Shown piece after piece: positions 41,487 through 43,783 of a DNA stretch of 43,783 bases. The translations under genes were made by a program, and so were the position numbers. Within the stretch, counting starts at the first letter, position 1; each line of letters opens with the position of its first letter. Origin of the DNA: CAZTKP01 sp964614215 (GTDB taxonomy: Bacteria > UBP6 > UBA1177); NCBI GenBank assembly GCA_964614215.1, contig CAZTKP010000004.1, forward strand, positions 1 to 43,783. Reading direction: 5' to 3'. A model generated the notes under the pieces. It was not told where the DNA came from and did no database searches. It was given only the letters and a program-made list of their open reading frames with translations.

Positions 41487-43007
41487 ATGAAAAAACTATG
41501 GCTTATCGCAGTCGTGTTCGTCTTTGTGCTTGCTTCCTGCGGTGATGGAGATGACAACACTGAAGAAAAGAACGATTCCACCACTTCCGACACGGAGCAG
41601 GTTGAAGATGAAGACACTGAGGCCCCTGATGCAGATGAGGAGAAAGAGGAACTCAAAAAAGAGCCGGGAGATGATTTTTACGAGCCCAAGCTTCACGCAA
41701 CTTTTGAATTTGAGGGAATGATCAACTCACTTGAAGACATGGAAAGCGGTTCAGTCACAAACGGACTGGCATCTTTGACCATGGATTTTAACGGTAATAC
41801 AGAGGATGCTTTTTCGACACAGCCTTTTGTCTATGTCACAGAGGTAAAAGAAGAAACAGGATTCCCGGAAGAATATACAGGCACAGGAATTATTACCGGC
41901 GGTTTCTTTTCAGATGATGTTAAGCAGGAAGACGGATTTGTAAAATACAGGTCTTTCTATTTCGGAATGCTCCTTGATCCCATCATGGAAGCAAAAGATG
42001 CCGGAACTCAGGTTATTAACCTTGATGGACTCGATTTCATAAACTATATGACCGTTCAGTATAAAAAGAGAGCTGACGGTGTTATAGTAAGAAGATCCTG
42101 TCTACTCGGCTTCAAGGATAAAGAAAGCTCTCAGTCAAAATATTTCCTGGATTACTCAGGAAGCGGCAGTTACGAGCCGGGAGATAACTTTCATGTTTTT
42201 GCAAATGTGGAGCTCGATTACGACGAAGAGGCTTTTAAGGAGATGGGCCTTGAAGAAGATGAAGGCTTGTACTGCAAATACAGAATGGACGATCAGGATA
42301 TAACTAAAGCGGAATACGAAGTTGAAGTTGAAAAAACAGGTATAGAGCTCAGTTGCGACCTGCCTGAGAGTTTTGAAACTCCGCCTGAAGACAACTACGT
42401 GGACATGCTTTTTAAAGGTGAGATCACATCTTCAGACAACGTTAAAGGAGATCTGGGAGTAACTGACCTTGTGCTTCATGGCGAGAAGATCACTGTGGAT
42501 GATTATCAGTCAAGCGCATATATCTGGGAAAGTGATACGAACGGAAAACTTTTAATAATTGAATCAATGGGCGGAATAAAGGCTATAAACGGAAACGAGC
42601 ATCTTGAATTTAAAACTTCCAGATTTCTTATTCCCTACAAAACTCTCACAGAAGTCTTTACTGACGGTGATGAGACATGTCATATCGTTTACGGTACAGA
42701 TAATGACTTCTTCTACAACTACGATATCAGTGAACAGAAGATGGTTGACGGAGTGGTTAACATGAAAGCATGCACGACGGCTATTCCTGCTGAAGAAAGC
42801 ACTTTTTTCGATGTATTTTTCTGCACAAAAGACAACGTTGACTTTTCCGAAGGTGAATCAATTGAAATGAGAGCTATCGTAAATATCAGCGATGATGAAG
42901 AATGGCTCAAGCAGGTTTATGAAATTGATGAGATTGATCAAATGTGTCAGTGCTACAACGCAGACGGAATTTTTGACTGCGCTGATTTTGAGACACTTGG
43001 AGAGTAA
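41487..43007 (+). CDS. acidic lipoprotein between two C25 peptidase genes
   Basis: 506 aa. Lipobox VLASC, Cys18; AAGGAG upstream. Residues ~20-65 are an acidic linker (DGDDNTEEKNDSTTSDTEQV). The main part is a beta-rich, unrecognised domain in at least two similar halves: ATFEFEGMINSLEDMESGSV near the start and MLFKGEITSSDNVKGDLGV near residue 310 resemble each other. C-terminal CQCYNADGIFDCADFETLG holds a Cys cluster. Ten bases after the C25 gene and four bases before the next, so cotranscribed. Possibly a partner, inhibitor or substrate of the peptidases. Confidence 0.75.
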   Translation: MKKLWLIAVVFVFVLASCGDGDDNTEEKNDSTTSDTEQVEDEDTEAPDADEEKEELKKEPGDDFYEPKLHATFEFEGMINSLEDMESGSVTNGLASLTMDFNGNTEDAFSTQPFVYVTEVKEETGFPEEYTGTGIITGGFFSDDVKQEDGFVKYRSFYFGMLLDPIMEAKDAGTQVINLDGLDFINYMTVQYKKRADGVIVRRSCLLGFKDKESSQSKYFLDYSGSGSYEPGDNFHVFANVELDYDEEAFKEMGLEEDEGLYCKYRMDDQDITKAEYEVEVEKTGIELSCDLPESFETPPEDNYVDMLFKGEITSSDNVKGDLGVTDLVLHGEKITVDDYQSSAYIWESDTNGKLLIIESMGGIKAINGNEHLEFKTSRFLIPYKTLTEVFTDGDETCHIVYGTDNDFFYNYDISEQKMVDGVVNMKACTTAIPAEESTFFDVFFCTKDNVDFSEGESIEMRAIVNISDDEEWLKQVYEIDEIDQMCQCYNADGIFDCADFETLGE

Positions 43008-43011
43008 AGTC

Positions 43012-43783
43012 ATGAAAAAGATACTTATACTGATAGTATTTTTAACATCTTTTCTTCATGCGGCGGATGACAAGTCCCTGATAATAGTCACAACGAACGA
43101 AGTGAGGGATGGATCATCGAAACTATCTGAATTTATTTCGGAAAAAGATAAAAGAGGATTTAAAGTTCTGCTGGCTACCGAAGATGATTTCGGAGGTGAA
43201 GATGTAAAAGGACAGGAGAAGGTTTTTCTGATCAGAAACTGGCTAAAGGATAACTATGAGGGTTACAGCCACCTTCTTCTTATTGGAAATCCTCATGAAA
43301 AATACGGACAAATTCCAATGCTCAACACTTATATCCGTGGAGAAGGAGCTAGTGGAGGGCCCATCTCAGACATGGATATAACTACTGACCAGTATTACGG
43401 ATACCTCGAAGAAAACTGGGACACAAATGGAGACGGAATCTACGCTGAATACTCCAAGGACAGCGATGGATTTCTCTTCACTCCCAGTATAATTGTAGGG
43501 CGTATTCCATATTACGGAGACCTTGATGAGCTTGACGGCATTCTTGATACTGCAATTAAGTATATGAACGCAAATGAAAATGAGATCAGTTACAGGAAAA
43601 AAGCCCTTCTTCCGATGTCATTTATCTGGTTTGAAGGCTATGTCAATGTCGGTGTGGAAATGGATGAGAATCGTGATACCGCCGATACTGCCGAGTGGAT
43701 GATAGACAATGTCTTTAAAGAACATAGAGATGTTTCCTACACCAGACTTTACGAAGAAGACGGACACATGCCGAGCATTCATG
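43012..43783 (+). CDS. C25-family peptidase, paralogue, truncated by window edge
   Basis: Only the N-terminal 257 codons are visible. Signal peptide MKKILILIVFLTSFLHAA. The sequence parallels the 39983 peptidase throughout: SLIIVTTNEVRDGSSKLSEF, FGGEDVKGQEKVFLIRNWLK, WDTNGDGIYAEYSKD and SIIVGRIPYY. Active-site residues lie beyond the edge. GGAG lies nine bases before the ATG at 43012. By analogy, its missing end should show whether it too carries the G-C-S-I-T tail. Confidence 0.88.
   Translation, partial: MKKILILIVFLTSFLHAADDKSLIIVTTNEVRDGSSKLSEFISEKDKRGFKVLLATEDDFGGEDVKGQEKVFLIRNWLKDNYEGYSHLLLIGNPHEKYGQIPMLNTYIRGEGASGGPISDMDITTDQYYGYLEENWDTNGDGIYAEYSKDSDGFLFTPSIIVGRIPYYGDLDELDGILDTAIKYMNANENEISYRKKALLPMSFIWFEGYVNVGVEMDENRDTADTAEWMIDNVFKEHRDVSYTRLYEEDGHMPSIH

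Noticed and set aside
1..43783. CRISPR arrays, tRNA, rRNA and transposase genes
   Set aside because: None seen on either strand; direct repeats in coding tracts have no spacer pattern, and no tRNA-like cloverleaf was recognised by eye.

Overview
The window comes from an uncultured, Gram-negative, probably anaerobic bacterium of moderate GC content. Support for this: two outer-membrane-type beta-barrel proteins, many lipoprotein signal peptides, a complete cluster resembling the anaerobe-specific 'orange protein' (ORP) system with a sigma-54 promoter, and secreted proteins with Myxococcota-style Cys-rich 'CGDG...GE.CD' repeats. I cannot fix the phylum; a deltaproteobacterial/myxococcal-like or FCB-like lineage is possible. 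The sequence is a scaffold with three 100-N gaps (6555-6654, 27738-27837, 29335-29434). All three fall inside low-complexity linkers of lipoprotein genes.

Layout. 1-2833 (minus): zinc uptake operon znuA-znuC-znuB, followed by an overlapping, edge-truncated SO_0444-type Cu/Zn efflux permease. 3001-6216 (plus): biotin operon bioF-bioG-bioC-bioD. 6213-12020 (minus): two small membrane proteins, then three lipoproteins, one with a dockerin-like domain and two with Ser/Asp repeat linkers. 12140-14802 (plus): trhA/hemolysin III, then an S1 (trypsin-fold) protease and a lipoprotein. 14824-17130: divergent serine hydrolase and NamZ-type (DUF1343) exo-N-acetylmuramidase. 17286-19796: a double-Kazal lipoprotein convergent with an SH3 plus DUF4015 glycosidase-like protein. 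19910-23129 (plus): a PPC plus papain-like lipoprotein and a tandem pair of beta-barrel proteins. 31634-23137 (minus): two LamG plus glycine-rich lipoproteins flanking two beta-helix lipoproteins, then an SDR oxidoreductase. 31761-32831: mnmA. 38530-33056 (minus): sigma-54 activator plus NifX/MinD/DUF5320/thioesterase genes, resembling the ORP system. 39067-38708: an ankyrin-repeat protein. 39720-39154: a TetR regulator, divergent from a C25 (gingipain-like) peptidase-lipoprotein-C25 operon that runs off the right edge.

How the genes fit together: much of the window encodes the cell surface (lipoproteins with Ser/Asp or Gly-Asn-Thr linkers, adhesin-like beta-helix and glycine-rich domains, proteases and a possible protease inhibitor). 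The rest is metal homeostasis, biotin synthesis, wall recycling, tRNA modification and an Fe-S ATPase cluster. Most notable are: (i) a short C-terminal tail G-C-[AS]-I-T-[IF]-[FI] shared by two unrelated secreted proteases, a candidate new anchoring signal; (ii) the ORP-like cluster with a near-perfect sigma-54 promoter; (iii) a TetR-type palindrome at the C25 peptidase promoter; (iv) two families of intergenic palindromic repeats, one with compensatory stem changes; (v) a relic of a third beta-barrel copy that seems to supply the promoter of the surviving copies.
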